Below, piece after piece: positions 9,401-18,347 of a stretch of 64,000 nt of DNA. Source of the DNA: DATBGZ01 sp036557785 (lineage in GTDB: Bacteria; Actinomycetota; Actinomycetes; Mycobacteriales; Micromonosporaceae); NCBI GenBank assembly GCA_036557785.1, contig DATBGZ010000092.1, forward strand, positions 62,001 to 126,000. The letters run 5' to 3'. Numbering within the stretch: position 1 is the first letter of the stretch; every line of letters begins with the position of its first letter. Below the pieces are notes generated by a model. It did not search any database. It saw only the letters and a list, made by a program, of their open reading frames with translations, and was not told the DNA's origin. The translations under genes and the position numbers were made by a program.

Positions 9401-9574
9401 TCAGACCTCGACGACCTGGCGGCCCTTGTAGGTACCGCAGACCGTGCAGACGGCGTGGGGCAGTTTCGGCGAGCGGCACTGGGGGCACGCCACCGTGGCG
9501 ACGGGCGTCGCCTTCCACTGTGCCCGGCGGGACCGGGTGTTGCTTCGCGACGTCCTGCGCTTGGGTACGGCCAC
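9401..9574 (-). CDS. rpmF: 50S ribosomal protein L32
   Basis: This 57-residue protein begins VAVPKRRTSRSNTRSRRAQW, the standard L32 N-terminus, from GTG 9574. It has a zinc ribbon, CPQC and CTVC, about ten residues apart, so it is the cysteine-containing (zinc) form. A strong ribosome binding site, AAAGGAG, precedes the start. It sits between the DUF177 gene and rnc, the usual arrangement, and is probably cotranscribed with both. Confidence 0.96.
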   Translation of the reverse strand: MAVPKRRTSRSNTRSRRAQWKATPVATVACPQCRSPKLPHAVCTVCGTYKGRQVVEV

Positions 9575-9612
9575 GGTGCTGCGCTCCTTTGATTTTCAGT
9601 GGTCTTCGGGTT

Positions 9613-10242
9613 TCAGGACTTCCTGAGCTGGGCAAGTGCGGCCCACCGGGGGTCTGTCTGGTCGTGGCTGTGGCCTGCGGGCAGCTCGTCCCACGGGACT
9701 CCGCACCCGGCGCACAGACCGGGACACTCCGGTCGACACGTCGGGTTCATCGGGAGCGCCAGCACCACGGCGTCCCGCACGTCTGGCTCAAGATCGATGA
9801 GGTCGCCGTGCACCCGGCCGACCTCGTCCTCGTCGGTCGTCTGCTCAGTCGTGGAGTGCTCATACGCGTAGAGCTGCTGGAACTCCACATCGAGCGTGTC
9901 GTCGATCTCCCGCAGACACCGCCCACACTCGCCTCGCACCGCCGCATGAGCCCGGGCGGAGACGAGCACGCCCTCCGACACCGACTCCAGTCGGACGTGC
10001 AACGAGATCGGCTCCCCCTCCGGCACGCGGACCAGCTCCAGCCCGAGATCGGCTTGCGCCGGCACCATCCGGTCGACGACACGCATCGCCCCCGGAGTAC
10101 GCGGGAGGTCCCTCGTGTCGAGGACGAACGGCGCCCGTGGGTCGAGCGCGGACGGCTCATGGCTCGGCCGGGCATGGGCGTGCGTGGGCTGGTGATCGCG
10201 CATCATCATCGTCTGCGTAGTTTCCGGCTGAATCGTCGGCAT
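9613..10242 (-). CDS. DUF177 (YceD-like) protein, 23S rRNA accumulation protein family
   Basis: Members of the YceD/DUF177 family are cotranscribed with rpmF and are needed for normal 23S rRNA levels in E. coli and plants. The protein here has a variable, His-rich N-terminus, a beta-rich core (PISLHVRLESVSEGVLVSA) and conserved cysteines: CGRC in the middle and C-x3-C-x3-C-x2-C near the C-terminus (CRPEC, LCAGC). The start is uncertain: ATG 10242 gives 209 residues, and a run of three ATGs at 10201-10209 is an alternative. It is 38 bases upstream of rpmF. Confidence 0.88.
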   Translation of the reverse strand: MPTIQPETTQTMMMRDHQPTHAHARPSHEPSALDPRAPFVLDTRDLPRTPGAMRVVDRMVPAQADLGLELVRVPEGEPISLHVRLESVSEGVLVSARAHAAVRGECGRCLREIDDTLDVEFQQLYAYEHSTTEQTTDEDEVGRVHGDLIDLEPDVRDAVVLALPMNPTCRPECPGLCAGCGVPWDELPAGHSHDQTDPRWAALAQLRKS

Positions 10243-10309
10243 CGTCGGCCTGAACAGACCAAATAGACAGCTTACCTTACGAGCCGGGCGCCCACCCGAG
10301 CCAGGTGAC

Positions 10310-10801
10310 TCAGAACGGCATGTGCTCGCGGTCATCGCCCTGGAACGAGCCGATCTCGCGCAGCGCGTGCATCTTGTCCCGGCCACGTTCGATCGAGGCG
10401 AGCGAGCGGTGTAGGAACTGCTCGAAGTTGGCCAGTGTGGTGTCGACGTACTCGTCCACCTCGTCGCGCAGCCGCTGCACCTCGGCCCGTGCCTCGTTGA
10501 TGATCCGGGTGCTCTCCCGGTCGGCGGAGACCACGACCTCGTTGTGCGAGACGAGCCGGTGATGCTCGGCCTCAGCCTCCGCGATCATCCGCTCCGCCTC
10601 CCGCTGTCCGGCGTCGAGGATCTTGTCACGCTCCTCGAGCAGCGCCGCGGAGCGCCGCATCTCGCCCGGCAGCTCGACCCGCAACTGCTCCAGCAGCCCG
10701 ATCAGCTCACCCCGGTCGATCATGGCGTTGCGCGACATCGGGACATTACGGGCATTCTCCACCAGCGCGATGATCTGGTCGATGCGGTCCATCGGGTCCA
10801 C
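10310..10801 (-). CDS. SepIVA/DivIVA-like coiled-coil cell division protein
   Basis: This 163-residue protein is almost entirely helical, with a long coiled coil (about 30-145) rich in Glu, Arg and Ala. It starts MDPMDRIDQIIALVENARNV. The sequence and position between the DUF177-rpmF-rnc cluster and coaD match the mycobacterial septation protein SepIVA (Rv2927c). It is predicted to be cytoplasmic and to act in septum or polar growth control. GTG 10801 is preferred because GGGAG lies 7 bases before it; ATG 10792 would be too far. The family call rests on synteny and coiled-coil character. Confidence 0.75.
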   Translation of the reverse strand: MDPMDRIDQIIALVENARNVPMSRNAMIDRGELIGLLEQLRVELPGEMRRSAALLEERDKILDAGQREAERMIAEAEAEHHRLVSHNEVVVSADRESTRIINEARAEVQRLRDEVDEYVDTTLANFEQFLHRSLASIERGRDKMHALREIGSFQGDDREHMPF

Positions 10802-10896
10802 CGCGGTCTCTCCCGTCCGTCAGAAGTGCTCTGACTCAGTCGCGCGCCTCGTCCGCGGGCGCCCCCGATCCAGCGTCGGACAGCCTCGGAGCAGGA

Positions 10897-11382
10897 TCAA
10901 CCGCCGGTCGGGCGCAACCGGTCGGCCAGTCGGCGGGCCACGACCACGGGGACGTGCGGTGTCACATCGCCGCCCCATTTGGCCACGTCCTTGACCAGGC
11001 TCGAGGACAGGAACGAGTGTTGCGGATTCGTCGGCATGAACAGCGTCTCCACGCCGGCAAGTCCGATGTTCATCTGGGCCATCTGCAACTCGTAGTCGAA
11101 GTCGCTCACCGCGCGCAGCCCCTTCACGACCACGCTCGCCTGCTGGGCTCGGCAGAAGTCCACCAGCAGTCCGTGGAACGACTCGATGCGGGTGTTCGGG
11201 TAGGGCGCGAGCACCTCGCGGAGCATCTCCATCCGCTCCTCGATCGTGAACAGTCCCAGCTTCGACTCGTTCATCCCGATCGCGACGATCACCTCGTCGT
11301 AGAGCCGACTGGTCCGGCCGATGATGTCGAGGTGCCCGTACGTGACGGGGTCGAACGAGCCGGGGCACACGGCACGCCTCAT
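10897..11382 (-). CDS. coaD: phosphopantetheine adenylyltransferase
   Basis: CoaD transfers AMP from ATP to 4'-phosphopantetheine, the fourth step of coenzyme A synthesis. The 161 residues start MRRAVCPGSFDPVTYGHLDI, where T/GxHLD is the nucleotidyltransferase motif; KGLRAVSDFDYELQM and NPQHSFLSSSLVKDVA are further family signatures. ATG 11382 gives the standard length; the frame is open further upstream, within rsmD. It follows rsmD by 10 bases on the same strand, a conserved pairing, and the two are likely cotranscribed. Confidence 0.96.
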   Translation of the reverse strand: MRRAVCPGSFDPVTYGHLDIIGRTSRLYDEVIVAIGMNESKLGLFTIEERMEMLREVLAPYPNTRIESFHGLLVDFCRAQQASVVVKGLRAVSDFDYELQMAQMNIGLAGVETLFMPTNPQHSFLSSSLVKDVAKWGGDVTPHVPVVVARRLADRLRPTGG

Positions 11383-11392
11383 TGCACGCCTT

Positions 11393-11956
11393 TCACGCAC
11401 GGACGGGGTCTGCGCGAAAGTACCAAAGCATCGACTCGCCGTACCGCCGAGTGCGGTCGAGTGTGACGCCGCTGACCGACGGCGGCGGCTGGGAGCGGGC
11501 CGACCGTTCGAGGACCACGACCGCGCCATCGGCGAGCCAACCGTGGTCGACCAGGTCCCGCAGCAACTCGCCGATCTCGTCCTGCGCCACCGCGTACGGG
11601 GGATCGGCGAAGACCACGTCGTACGGCCCCCCGACCGCGGCGGTTGGCACCCGGGCCACCAGCACGCGGCAGCACGCGGCCAGGTCCAACGTGGCGATGT
11701 TCGACCGGATGATCTTGGCGGCTCGGGCATCGGCCTCGACCAGCAGCACCGAGCCCGCTCCCCGCGACGCGGCCTCCAGGCCCACGGCGCCGGAGCCCGC
11801 GTAGAGGTCAGCGAAGCGGCAGCCATCGATATCAGTGAGCGTCGCCAGGGTCGAGAAGAGCGCCTCCCGCACACGGTCTGCGGTCGGTCTCGTGTCCCGC
11901 CCCGGTGGGGTGCCGATGCGCCGGCCGCCCTTGGTCCCGGCCACGATCCTCGTCAT
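11393..11956 (-). CDS. rsmD: 16S rRNA m2G966 methyltransferase RsmD
   Basis: RsmD methylates G966 of 16S rRNA using S-adenosylmethionine. The protein (187 residues from ATG 11956) has the SAM-binding motif DLYAGSGAVGLEAASRGA, the acidic motif VEAD and the catalytic DPPY motif (VFADPPYAV). The N-terminal RIVAGTKGGRRI is typical. GTG 11965 is an alternative start three codons earlier. It is immediately upstream of coaD. The 62-bp inverted repeat at 11993-12054 separates it from recG. Confidence 0.93.
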   Translation of the reverse strand: MTRIVAGTKGGRRIGTPPGRDTRPTADRVREALFSTLATLTDIDGCRFADLYAGSGAVGLEAASRGAGSVLLVEADARAAKIIRSNIATLDLAACCRVLVARVPTAAVGGPYDVVFADPPYAVAQDEIGELLRDLVDHGWLADGAVVVLERSARSQPPPSVSGVTLDRTRRYGESMLWYFRADPVRA

Positions 11957-11992
11957 CGCACGCACCCCCCGCCGCCGCCCTCCCCCGCTCGC

Positions 11993-12054
11993 GTTGATCT
12001 AGGGCTGCGGACCGTGAGTTGATCTCCGATCACGGTCGGCAGCCCTAGATCAAC
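11993..12054. repeat. 62-bp imperfect inverted repeat, copy 1
   Basis: Arms of 25 bases (GTTGATCTAGGGC at the outer end) pair with one mismatch around a 12-base loop, GTTGATCTCCGA. The loop repeats the outer GTTGATCT motif. The same element occurs at 51250-51311 with a conserved loop and, at the innermost arm position, a compensatory pair change (A-T here, G-C there). Even the flanking CTCGC on the left is shared. It sits between recG and rsmD. It looks like a dispersed REP/MITE-type element that can also fold as a terminator hairpin. Confidence 0.85.
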
Positions 12055-12079
12055 GGGGGGTGGCGGCATGGCGCGGCGC

Positions 12080-14302
12080 CTAGCCCTTCTCCAGGAACTC
12101 GGCCCGTTCCTCGTCGACGGTCGCGGCGACGAGCGCGGCGAGACCCGCGTGGGCGTGCAGATCCGGGTCCTGGTCGAGCAGGGCGCCGGCCTGCTCACGG
12201 GCCGCGACGATCACCGGCTCGTCCTCGACGAGTGAGAGCATGCGCAGGTGCCGGGTCCGGCCGGACTGCGCCTCGCCGAGGACATCGCCCTCGCGCCGCA
12301 GGGCTAGGTCCTGCCGCGCCAGCTCGAAACCGTCCAGAGTGGACGCCACGGCGTCGAGGCGTTCGCGGCTCGTCGTCCCCGCCGGCGCGTCGGTCACCAG
12401 CAGGCACAGCCCCGGCGCACTCCCCCGCCCAACGCGACCTCGCAGCTGATGCAGCTGCGAGAGCCCGAACCGGTCGGCATCGAGGACCACCATCATCGTG
12501 GCGTTCGGTACATCCACCCCGACCTCGATCACCGTGGTCGAGATCAGCACGTCGAGCCGGCCCGCGGCGAACTCGCGCATCACCCGGTCCTTCTCCTCGC
12601 CGGGCAACCGGCCGTGCAGGATGCCCACCCGCATCCCGGCCAGCGCCTCGGCCTGCAGCAGCGGGGCAACCTCCAGCAGCGCGATGCTCTGTTGGCGCCG
12701 CGCGGGCGCGCCGTCGTCGGCGTCACGGTCCGGGCCCTGCTCATCGGCCGGGGCGTCGTCGTCGGCCTTGTCACCACCGATGCGCGGACACACGACGTAC
12801 GCCTGGTGGCCCTTGCCGACCTCCTCCCGCAGCCGTTGCCAGGCCCGGTCCAGGAACTGCGGCTTCTCCGCGGTCGGCACTATGTGGGTGGAGATCGTCG
12901 AGCGGCCGCCGGGAAGCTCGGTGAGCTCAGACGTCTCCAGATCGCCGAAGACGGTCATCGCGACCGTACGCGGGATCGGCGTCGCGGTCATGACCAGGAC
13001 GTGGGGTGGGATCTGTCCTGCCTTGGCCCGCAGCGCGTCGCGTTGCTCAACCCCGAACCGGTGCTGCTCGTCGATCACCACAAGCCCTAGGTCGTGGAAG
13101 CTGACCCCCTGGTAGAGCAGGGCATGGGTGCCGATCACGATGCCGGCCCGTCCCGACGCCGCCTCGTCGACCGCACGACGCCTCGCCGCGGCGGGCTGCG
13201 AGCCGGTGAGCAGAACCACCGAGGTCGCGTCCGGATGGCTGTCCAGCTCCCCCGCCCGGCCCAGCGGTCCCAGCAGGGCTCGCACGCTGCGGTAGTGCTG
13301 GGCCGCGAGCACCTCGGTCGGCGCGAGCAGCGCCGCCTGCGCACCGGCATCGACGACCTGCAGCATCGCCCGTAGTGCGACGATGGTCTTGCCGGAGCCG
13401 ACCTCACCCTGCAGCAGGCGGTGCATCGGGTGCGGGCGTTCGAGGTCCGCGGCCACATCCGCGCCGATGGCCCGCTGGCCGGCCGTGAGCTCGAACGGCA
13501 GGGAACTGTCGAATGTGGAGAGCAGGCCGTCGGGGCGACGGTGCCGGGGGGTCGCCGGTACGGCATCGGAGCGCCGTTTGCGCTGCACCAGGGAGAGCTG
13601 GACCGCCAGTGCCTCGTCCCATTTGAGCCGCTTCTTGGCCGCGCCCACCTGTTCGTACGACTCCGGTCGATGGATCCAGCGCAGTGCCGTACCGAGGTCG
13701 ACGAGCCCGCGCTGCCCCCGCAGGGCCTCGGGCAGCGGGTCGGTGATCGGCAGCGTCTCCACGAGCGACCGGATCGGCTTGGCGATGTCCCAGGACGCGA
13801 GCACCGAGGTCGCGGGATAGATGCTGATGAGAGTGTTGAGAAGGCCCTCCGCCTCCTCCTCGTCTGCCGTCAGCTCGCACTTGGGATGAGTCAACTGGAG
13901 CATGCCCCGGAACCGGGTGACCGTGCCGGCGAACAGGGCACGCCGGCCCGGTCGCAGATGGCCGGTCTGCTTGTGCACGCTCTGGTACGCGTTCGCGAAG
14001 TACGTGAGCGTGAGGCGACCCAGCGAGCTGTCCCGTACGACCACCTCGGTGATGAAGCCGGGCCGCCCCCGCATCGGCCGGGTATCGACCTTCTCCACTT
14101 CCGCGACGATGGTGACCTCGTCACCGACCTCGAGGCTCGCGATCTCGGTGAGTGTGTTGCGCTCGACGTAGCGCCGTGGGTAGTGCCGGAGCAGGTCGCC
14201 CACGGTCTCGATGCCGAAGGCACGCTGCAGCTCTGCCGCGGTCTGCTTGGCCTTGCTCCTCGTGCCCAGAAACTTGGCGACCGACGTGTCCATAGTGGTC
14301 AC
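12080..14302 (-). CDS. recG: ATP-dependent DNA helicase RecG
   Basis: RecG remodels stalled replication forks and branch-migrates recombination intermediates. The protein has an N-terminal wedge/OB domain (about 60-200) and a superfamily-2 helicase core: LLQGEVGSGKT (Walker A), VIDEQHRFG (Walker B, DEQH), VMTATPIPRT and the TRG-region QLHQLRGRVGRG. An unusual Asp- and Gly-rich insert (about 505-535) interrupts the helicase core. GTG 14302 has AGGTGA five bases upstream and gives 740 residues; ATG 14293 is the alternative. It lies 8 bases after the DAK-type kinase gene, an order conserved in actinobacteria. Confidence 0.96.
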   Translation of the reverse strand: MTTMDTSVAKFLGTRSKAKQTAAELQRAFGIETVGDLLRHYPRRYVERNTLTEIASLEVGDEVTIVAEVEKVDTRPMRGRPGFITEVVVRDSSLGRLTLTYFANAYQSVHKQTGHLRPGRRALFAGTVTRFRGMLQLTHPKCELTADEEEAEGLLNTLISIYPATSVLASWDIAKPIRSLVETLPITDPLPEALRGQRGLVDLGTALRWIHRPESYEQVGAAKKRLKWDEALAVQLSLVQRKRRSDAVPATPRHRRPDGLLSTFDSSLPFELTAGQRAIGADVAADLERPHPMHRLLQGEVGSGKTIVALRAMLQVVDAGAQAALLAPTEVLAAQHYRSVRALLGPLGRAGELDSHPDATSVVLLTGSQPAAARRRAVDEAASGRAGIVIGTHALLYQGVSFHDLGLVVIDEQHRFGVEQRDALRAKAGQIPPHVLVMTATPIPRTVAMTVFGDLETSELTELPGGRSTISTHIVPTAEKPQFLDRAWQRLREEVGKGHQAYVVCPRIGGDKADDDAPADEQGPDRDADDGAPARRQQSIALLEVAPLLQAEALAGMRVGILHGRLPGEEKDRVMREFAAGRLDVLISTTVIEVGVDVPNATMMVVLDADRFGLSQLHQLRGRVGRGSAPGLCLLVTDAPAGTTSRERLDAVASTLDGFELARQDLALRREGDVLGEAQSGRTRHLRMLSLVEDEPVIVAAREQAGALLDQDPDLHAHAGLAALVAATVDEERAEFLEKG

Positions 14303-14310
14303 CGCGTCAC

Positions 14311-15993
14311 CTACTCGACGCCAACCAGCAGGGGATAGTGGGGCTGCCCACCGTCGTAGACACGGACCTCCGCGAACGGCCACGTGTGATGCAGATGAGC
14401 CGCGAGCTGGTCGCCGAGTCCTGCCGGCGCGCTCGCGCCGAGCACCATGGTCACGAGCTCCCCGCCACCGCCGAGCATGCGATCGAGCAGCGCCACACAG
14501 GTCTGGCGCAGATCCTGTCCGATGACGTTCACCTCCCCCTCGACGAGGCCGAGGATGTCTCCGGCCTCGCACTGCCCGGCTACGGTCAGGGCCCGCCTGG
14601 TCGCCACGGTGACCTCCGCGAACCGGCACGCACCGGCGGCCTCGGCCATCGCGATCATGTCGTCGTGGAAGTGCCGGTCGTGGTCGCGCACGGCGATCGC
14701 CGCCATCGCCTGAACGGGCGACTTCGTCGGCACCACGCCGACCCGGACCCCGCTGGTCCGGGCCTGCTCCGCGGCCGCCTGGGCGACCGCGAGCACGTTC
14801 GGGTCGTTCGGGAGCACGACCACGCGCCCGGCACCGGTCGCGCGCACGGCGGCGAGGACGTCCCGGGTGGAGGGGTTGTTCCCCTGCTCACCGGAGACCA
14901 CCACCGCACCCTCGCCGGCGAAGATCTTGGCGAGGCCGGCGCCCGTCGCGACCACGACCAGCCCCCGAGCGCCCGGGTCCACCGCGCGGTCCGTACCGGC
15001 GCCGGACTCGTCGCCGAACCGGGTCACCGAGACCCGGTGCGGCCGCCCCGACCGGATCCCAGCTTCGAGCGCGGCGCCGACGTCGTTGACGTGGACGTGG
15101 ATGTTCCACACTGGCAGCGGGTTGTCGGCTCCCGCGGGCGACGGGAGTCCGGACCCCACGATCACCAGCGAGTCGCCGAGCGTGGCCAGCTGTGCCCGCA
15201 ACTGCGTCACCGCCTCCGCCGGTGCGTCGAGCAGGTACTGCACCTCGTAGGCGTACTCGGATGAGCCGGTCTCCCGGGTGACGGTCAGCGGTGCCCGGTC
15301 CCGCCCCACCCGGCTCGGCGGCGAGCTCACGGGGGCCTGGCCCGTGACCACCTCGACCAGGGCGTCGAGCAGGACCACCAGGCCACGCCCGCCCGCGTCG
15401 ACGACGCCCGCCCGAGCCAGCACCGGCAGTTGTTCGGGCGTACGGAGCAGCGCCTCGGTGGCCCCCTCGGCCGCCGCGATCACGACCCGGGCGAGGTCGT
15501 CGGTGTCCGCCTCGCGGGCCGCCAGAGCCGCGCCGGTGGCGACGCTGAGCACCGTGCCCTCGACCGGCTCCGCGACCGCGGTGTAGGCACCCTCCGCCGC
15601 GGCGGAAAGTGCTGTGGCCAGGGCCCGACCGCGGGTCACGGCGACCGCGTCGAGCGCCTCGGCGGCCGCGCGCAGCAGCTGGGCCAGGATCACGCCGGAG
15701 TTGCCCCGTGCGCCCATCAGCGCTCCCCGGGCCATCCGGTGCAGGACCAGGGAGGCCCTGCCCGAGCCATGGGCGGCCTCGCCGGGCGTGCCGGCACGAG
15801 CCGCGGGCTCCTCCTCGAGCGCTTCCCAGGCCGAGCCGAGGGTCAGCACGAGGTTGGTTCCGGTGTCGCCGTCGGGCACGGGATAGACGTTCAGCTCATC
15901 GATCTCCGCCTGGTGGCGGCGCAACGCCCGCAACCCCATCGCACACCAACGGCGCACCGCCGCGGCGTCCAGGCTGTCGAGCACGCCACCCAC
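14311..15993 (-). CDS. DAK2-domain kinase-like protein (YloV/FakA family)
   Basis: The 560-residue protein has an N-terminal dihydroxyacetone-kinase-type nucleotide-binding domain, with LNVYPVPDGDTGTNL (residues about 35-49, metal-binding Asp) and GARGNSGVILAQ. The C-terminal half resembles the DegV-like part of FakA. In Firmicutes FakA phosphorylates fatty acids bound to FakB; in actinobacteria the role of this recG-linked paralogue is not settled. The start is GTG 15993. It sits 8 bases before recG and is divergent from rpmB. No DegV/FakB-type gene is in the window. Confidence 0.85.
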   Translation of the reverse strand: MGGVLDSLDAAAVRRWCAMGLRALRRHQAEIDELNVYPVPDGDTGTNLVLTLGSAWEALEEEPAARAGTPGEAAHGSGRASLVLHRMARGALMGARGNSGVILAQLLRAAAEALDAVAVTRGRALATALSAAAEGAYTAVAEPVEGTVLSVATGAALAAREADTDDLARVVIAAAEGATEALLRTPEQLPVLARAGVVDAGGRGLVVLLDALVEVVTGQAPVSSPPSRVGRDRAPLTVTRETGSSEYAYEVQYLLDAPAEAVTQLRAQLATLGDSLVIVGSGLPSPAGADNPLPVWNIHVHVNDVGAALEAGIRSGRPHRVSVTRFGDESGAGTDRAVDPGARGLVVVATGAGLAKIFAGEGAVVVSGEQGNNPSTRDVLAAVRATGAGRVVVLPNDPNVLAVAQAAAEQARTSGVRVGVVPTKSPVQAMAAIAVRDHDRHFHDDMIAMAEAAGACRFAEVTVATRRALTVAGQCEAGDILGLVEGEVNVIGQDLRQTCVALLDRMLGGGGELVTMVLGASAPAGLGDQLAAHLHHTWPFAEVRVYDGGQPHYPLLVGVE

Positions 15994-16162
15994 CGTAGTA
16001 CCGGGCCCGCAGCGACGGACCGGCCCGAGTCCACCGGCTTGCGCAGCGGATTCGCGGGGGCGCGGGGCGCTCCGCTAGACTCTGCAACGGTTGCCCGTGC
16101 CTCGTCGCGGGCCGGTTCGCGCCCCGGCCGGGGCAGCATCTGCGGTCGAGCAGGAGATACCC

Positions 16163-16363
16163 GTGGCAAGCGTGTGCGACGTCTGTGGCAAGGGGCCGGG
16201 CTTCGGCCACAACGTGCCGTGGTCGAAGAAGAAGACCAACCGCCGCTGGGAGCCGAACATCCAGACCGTGCGCGTCGACGCCGGTGGCGGCACCACTCGC
16301 CGGCTGTCGGTCTGCACGTCGTGCATCAAGGCCGGCAAGGTCATGCGGGCGGCTCGCGGCTGA
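16163..16363 (+). CDS. rpmB: 50S ribosomal protein L28
   Basis: The 66-residue protein starts VASVCDVCGKGPGFGHNVPW from GTG 16163, with AGGAG nine bases upstream. It has two CxxC pairs (Cys5/Cys8 and CTSC near residue 51), so it is the zinc-binding L28 form. The C-terminal TRRLSVCTSCIKAGKV is typical. It is monocistronic and divergent from the DAK-type kinase gene, sharing a 169-base intergenic region with it. Confidence 0.96.
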   Translation: MASVCDVCGKGPGFGHNVPWSKKKTNRRWEPNIQTVRVDAGGGTTRRLSVCTSCIKAGKVMRAARG

Positions 16364-16383
16364 GCAGACCGTACGGCCGGCGG

Positions 16384-16872
16384 CTACAGGTCCCGGCCGA
16401 AGCTCACCGTGTCGGGCTCGTCCTTGTAGTAGCCGTAGTTCGTGATCGTGCGGTACCCCACCTTGGTGTAGAGCGCGATCGCCTCAGGCTGCTTGCCCCC
16501 GGTCTCCAGGACGATGCGACGGATCCCGCACTCGCGCGCCGCCGACTCGAGCGCGGCGAGCAGCGACGTCGCCACACCCGCGTTGCGGGCGGCGGGGGCG
16601 ACGTACATGCGCTTGATCTCGGCCACCTCCTCGGGCACGCCCAACGGACCGACGTGCTCGATGGTGCGCCACCCGCCACAGCCGACCGGCTGCCCGTCGA
16701 GCCAGGCGACGAGGAAGATGCCCTCGGGCGGGTCGAACTGGATGGACTCGATCGGGTTGCCGTCGGCTTCGCCGTAACGCTGGGTGAGCTCCTGCAGGGC
16801 CTCAGCGACCATCCGCTGGGCCACGGGCGCGCCGAAACGCATCGGGCGGATCACGACGTCAGACACAAACAC
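16384..16872 (-). CDS. GNAT family N-acetyltransferase
   Basis: The 162-residue protein (from GTG 16872) has the acetyl-CoA-binding GNAT motif A, with KRMYVAPAARNAGVATSLLAALE, and motif B around TGGKQPEAIALYTKVGYRTI. The substrate is unknown; the fold acetylates antibiotics, polyamines, peptides or protein N-termini. Upstream in-frame codons would extend it by about 40 residues, but that stretch does not look like part of the family. It is convergent with rpmB, with only 20 bases between stop codons. Confidence 0.82.
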   Translation of the reverse strand: MFVSDVVIRPMRFGAPVAQRMVAEALQELTQRYGEADGNPIESIQFDPPEGIFLVAWLDGQPVGCGGWRTIEHVGPLGVPEEVAEIKRMYVAPAARNAGVATSLLAALESAARECGIRRIVLETGGKQPEAIALYTKVGYRTITNYGYYKDEPDTVSFGRDL

Positions 16873-17004
16873 AGAGCGTACGGGCAGTGTGGTTGGGATG
16901 CGCGACCCAGTGGGCGGGGCCATAGCTCTCGTAACTTTGCGTAATCGCTCAGCGAGCGTATCGCCACTTATCGCCAACAGGTACCCGGTCCGGCACCGCA
17001 CGCG

Positions 17005-17946
17005 TCACCGGAAATGGTCCCAGCCGTGGGAGGCCTCGGCGTAGGGCCGGCCGTCGACGGTGACGCCGACGCCGTCGACCACCCGGCCGATGATCCGCCA
17101 TGGCTCGGGGAGCACGACGTCCGGCGGGAAGGTGGCGACCAACGGGTGGTCGTCGCCACCAGTGAGTATCCAGCGGTACGGATCCACCCCGAGCGCTGCC
17201 GCCGCGTCGCGCAGCGGCTGCGTCAGCTCGAACCCGTCGCGCCGGATGTCGATGCCCACCGCGCTGGCCTCGGCGACGTGGCCCACGTCAGCGAGCAGCC
17301 CATCCGACACATCGATCATGGACGTTGCGCCGAGGTCGGCCGCGGCCGGCCCCGCCCGGTACGGCACGGACGGCCGCCGGTACGCGTCCACGAGCGCCCG
17401 AGGGGCTCGGAAACCACGGGACAAGACGCTGTATCCCGCCGCCGCTTGCCCGATCCGTCCGGCCATCGCCACGGTGTCCCCCGGCCGCGCACCCGATCGC
17501 AGCACCGGGTCGCGGCCGCCCAGGTCGCCCAGCGCGGTGACCGCCACGATGATCACCGGGCTGCTCGACATGTCGCCACCCACGACCGCGGCACCCACAC
17601 TCTCGCATTCGGCACCGAGCCCGTCGGCGAGCTGCTCCGGCCAGCGCGGATCGGTCTCCTTCGGCATGCAGAGGCTGACCAGCAGCGCCGTGGGGATGCC
17701 GCCCATCGCCGCGATGTCGGCGAGGTTCGCCGCGGCGGCGCGGTGCCCCACGTCGGTCGCGGAGGACCAGTCGCGGCGAAAGTGGCGCCCCTCCACCAGC
17801 ACGTCGCAGCTCGCCAGCACGGTGCCGCCGGCCGCGCGCACGAGCGCCGCGTCATCGCCGGGACCGACCAGGGTGGTGGGCGCCGAGCCCAGCCGAGCCG
17901 TGATCCGTTGGATCAGGCCGAACTCGCCCGGGTGCGCGGCCGTCAT
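17005..17946 (-). CDS. thiL: thiamine-monophosphate kinase
   Basis: ThiL phosphorylates thiamine monophosphate to the active cofactor thiamine diphosphate. The protein (313 residues) is of the PurM/ThiL ATP-binding fold: GDDAALV near the N-terminus, FRRDW and GHRAAAANLADIAAMGG (a family signature), then ALGDLGGRDPVLRSGARPGD and IDVSDGLLADVGHVAE. ATG 17946 is chosen because GAGGGG lies nine bases upstream; a TTG three codons earlier is possible. The position next to the Lrp-like gene and ddl matches mycobacteria. No TPP riboswitch is visible upstream. Confidence 0.95.
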   Translation of the reverse strand: MTAAHPGEFGLIQRITARLGSAPTTLVGPGDDAALVRAAGGTVLASCDVLVEGRHFRRDWSSATDVGHRAAAANLADIAAMGGIPTALLVSLCMPKETDPRWPEQLADGLGAECESVGAAVVGGDMSSSPVIIVAVTALGDLGGRDPVLRSGARPGDTVAMAGRIGQAAAGYSVLSRGFRAPRALVDAYRRPSVPYRAGPAAADLGATSMIDVSDGLLADVGHVAEASAVGIDIRRDGFELTQPLRDAAAALGVDPYRWILTGGDDHPLVATFPPDVVLPEPWRIIGRVVDGVGVTVDGRPYAEASHGWDHFR

Positions 17947-18110
17947 GTGGATCAACCCCTCGACGGATCGGTGGTCCGACGTTCGCTAGTCTCACACCAC
18001 ACCCGTGGGGCGGCGGAGCGGCTCGCTGCACTTTGTCCGGTTCCAGCGTCTTTCGAGGCGCCGCGTACCCACGTCCCGTTCCCGGACGCGTGCAGGAGGG
18101 GGTGTCCGAG

Positions 18111-18344
18111 GTGGTGCAGGCGTACGTCCTCATCCAGGCCGAGGTCGGCCGGTCGCGCGACGTGGCGAGCGCGATCGCTGATATCCCGGGGGTCGCCCGG
18201 GTGGACGCGGTCACCGGCCCCTACGAGGTCGTCGTGCTGGCGGAGGCGCCGGACATGGATGATCTTGGACGAATGGTGGTCGGGCGCATCCAGCACGTGC
18301 CTGGCATCACCCGGACCGTCACCTGCACGATCGTGCACCTGTAG
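18111..18344 (+). CDS. stand-alone Lrp/AsnC ligand-binding (RAM) domain protein
   Basis: This 77-residue protein consists only of the amino-acid-binding RAM domain of Lrp/AsnC regulators: VQAYVLIQAEVG, IPGVARVDAVTGPYEVVVLAEA and GITRTVTCTIVHL. It lacks the helix-turn-helix. GTG 18111 is chosen because the resulting VVQAYVLIQ matches the usual family start; GGAGG lies about a dozen bases upstream. It may sense amino acids or modulate a full-length Lrp protein, but its role is unknown. It is followed three bases later by the DUF3515 gene, with which it is probably cotranscribed. Confidence 0.85.
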   Translation: MVQAYVLIQAEVGRSRDVASAIADIPGVARVDAVTGPYEVVVLAEAPDMDDLGRMVVGRIQHVPGITRTVTCTIVHL

Positions 18345-18347
18345 GCC

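Noticed and set aside
9375..9635. N-terminal extension of rnc
   Set aside because: It would cover the rpmF gene, which is certain; ATG 9374 gives a normal RNase III.
17947..18110. Possible TPP riboswitch near thiL
   Set aside because: No CTGAGA or similar conserved core was found on the proper strand.
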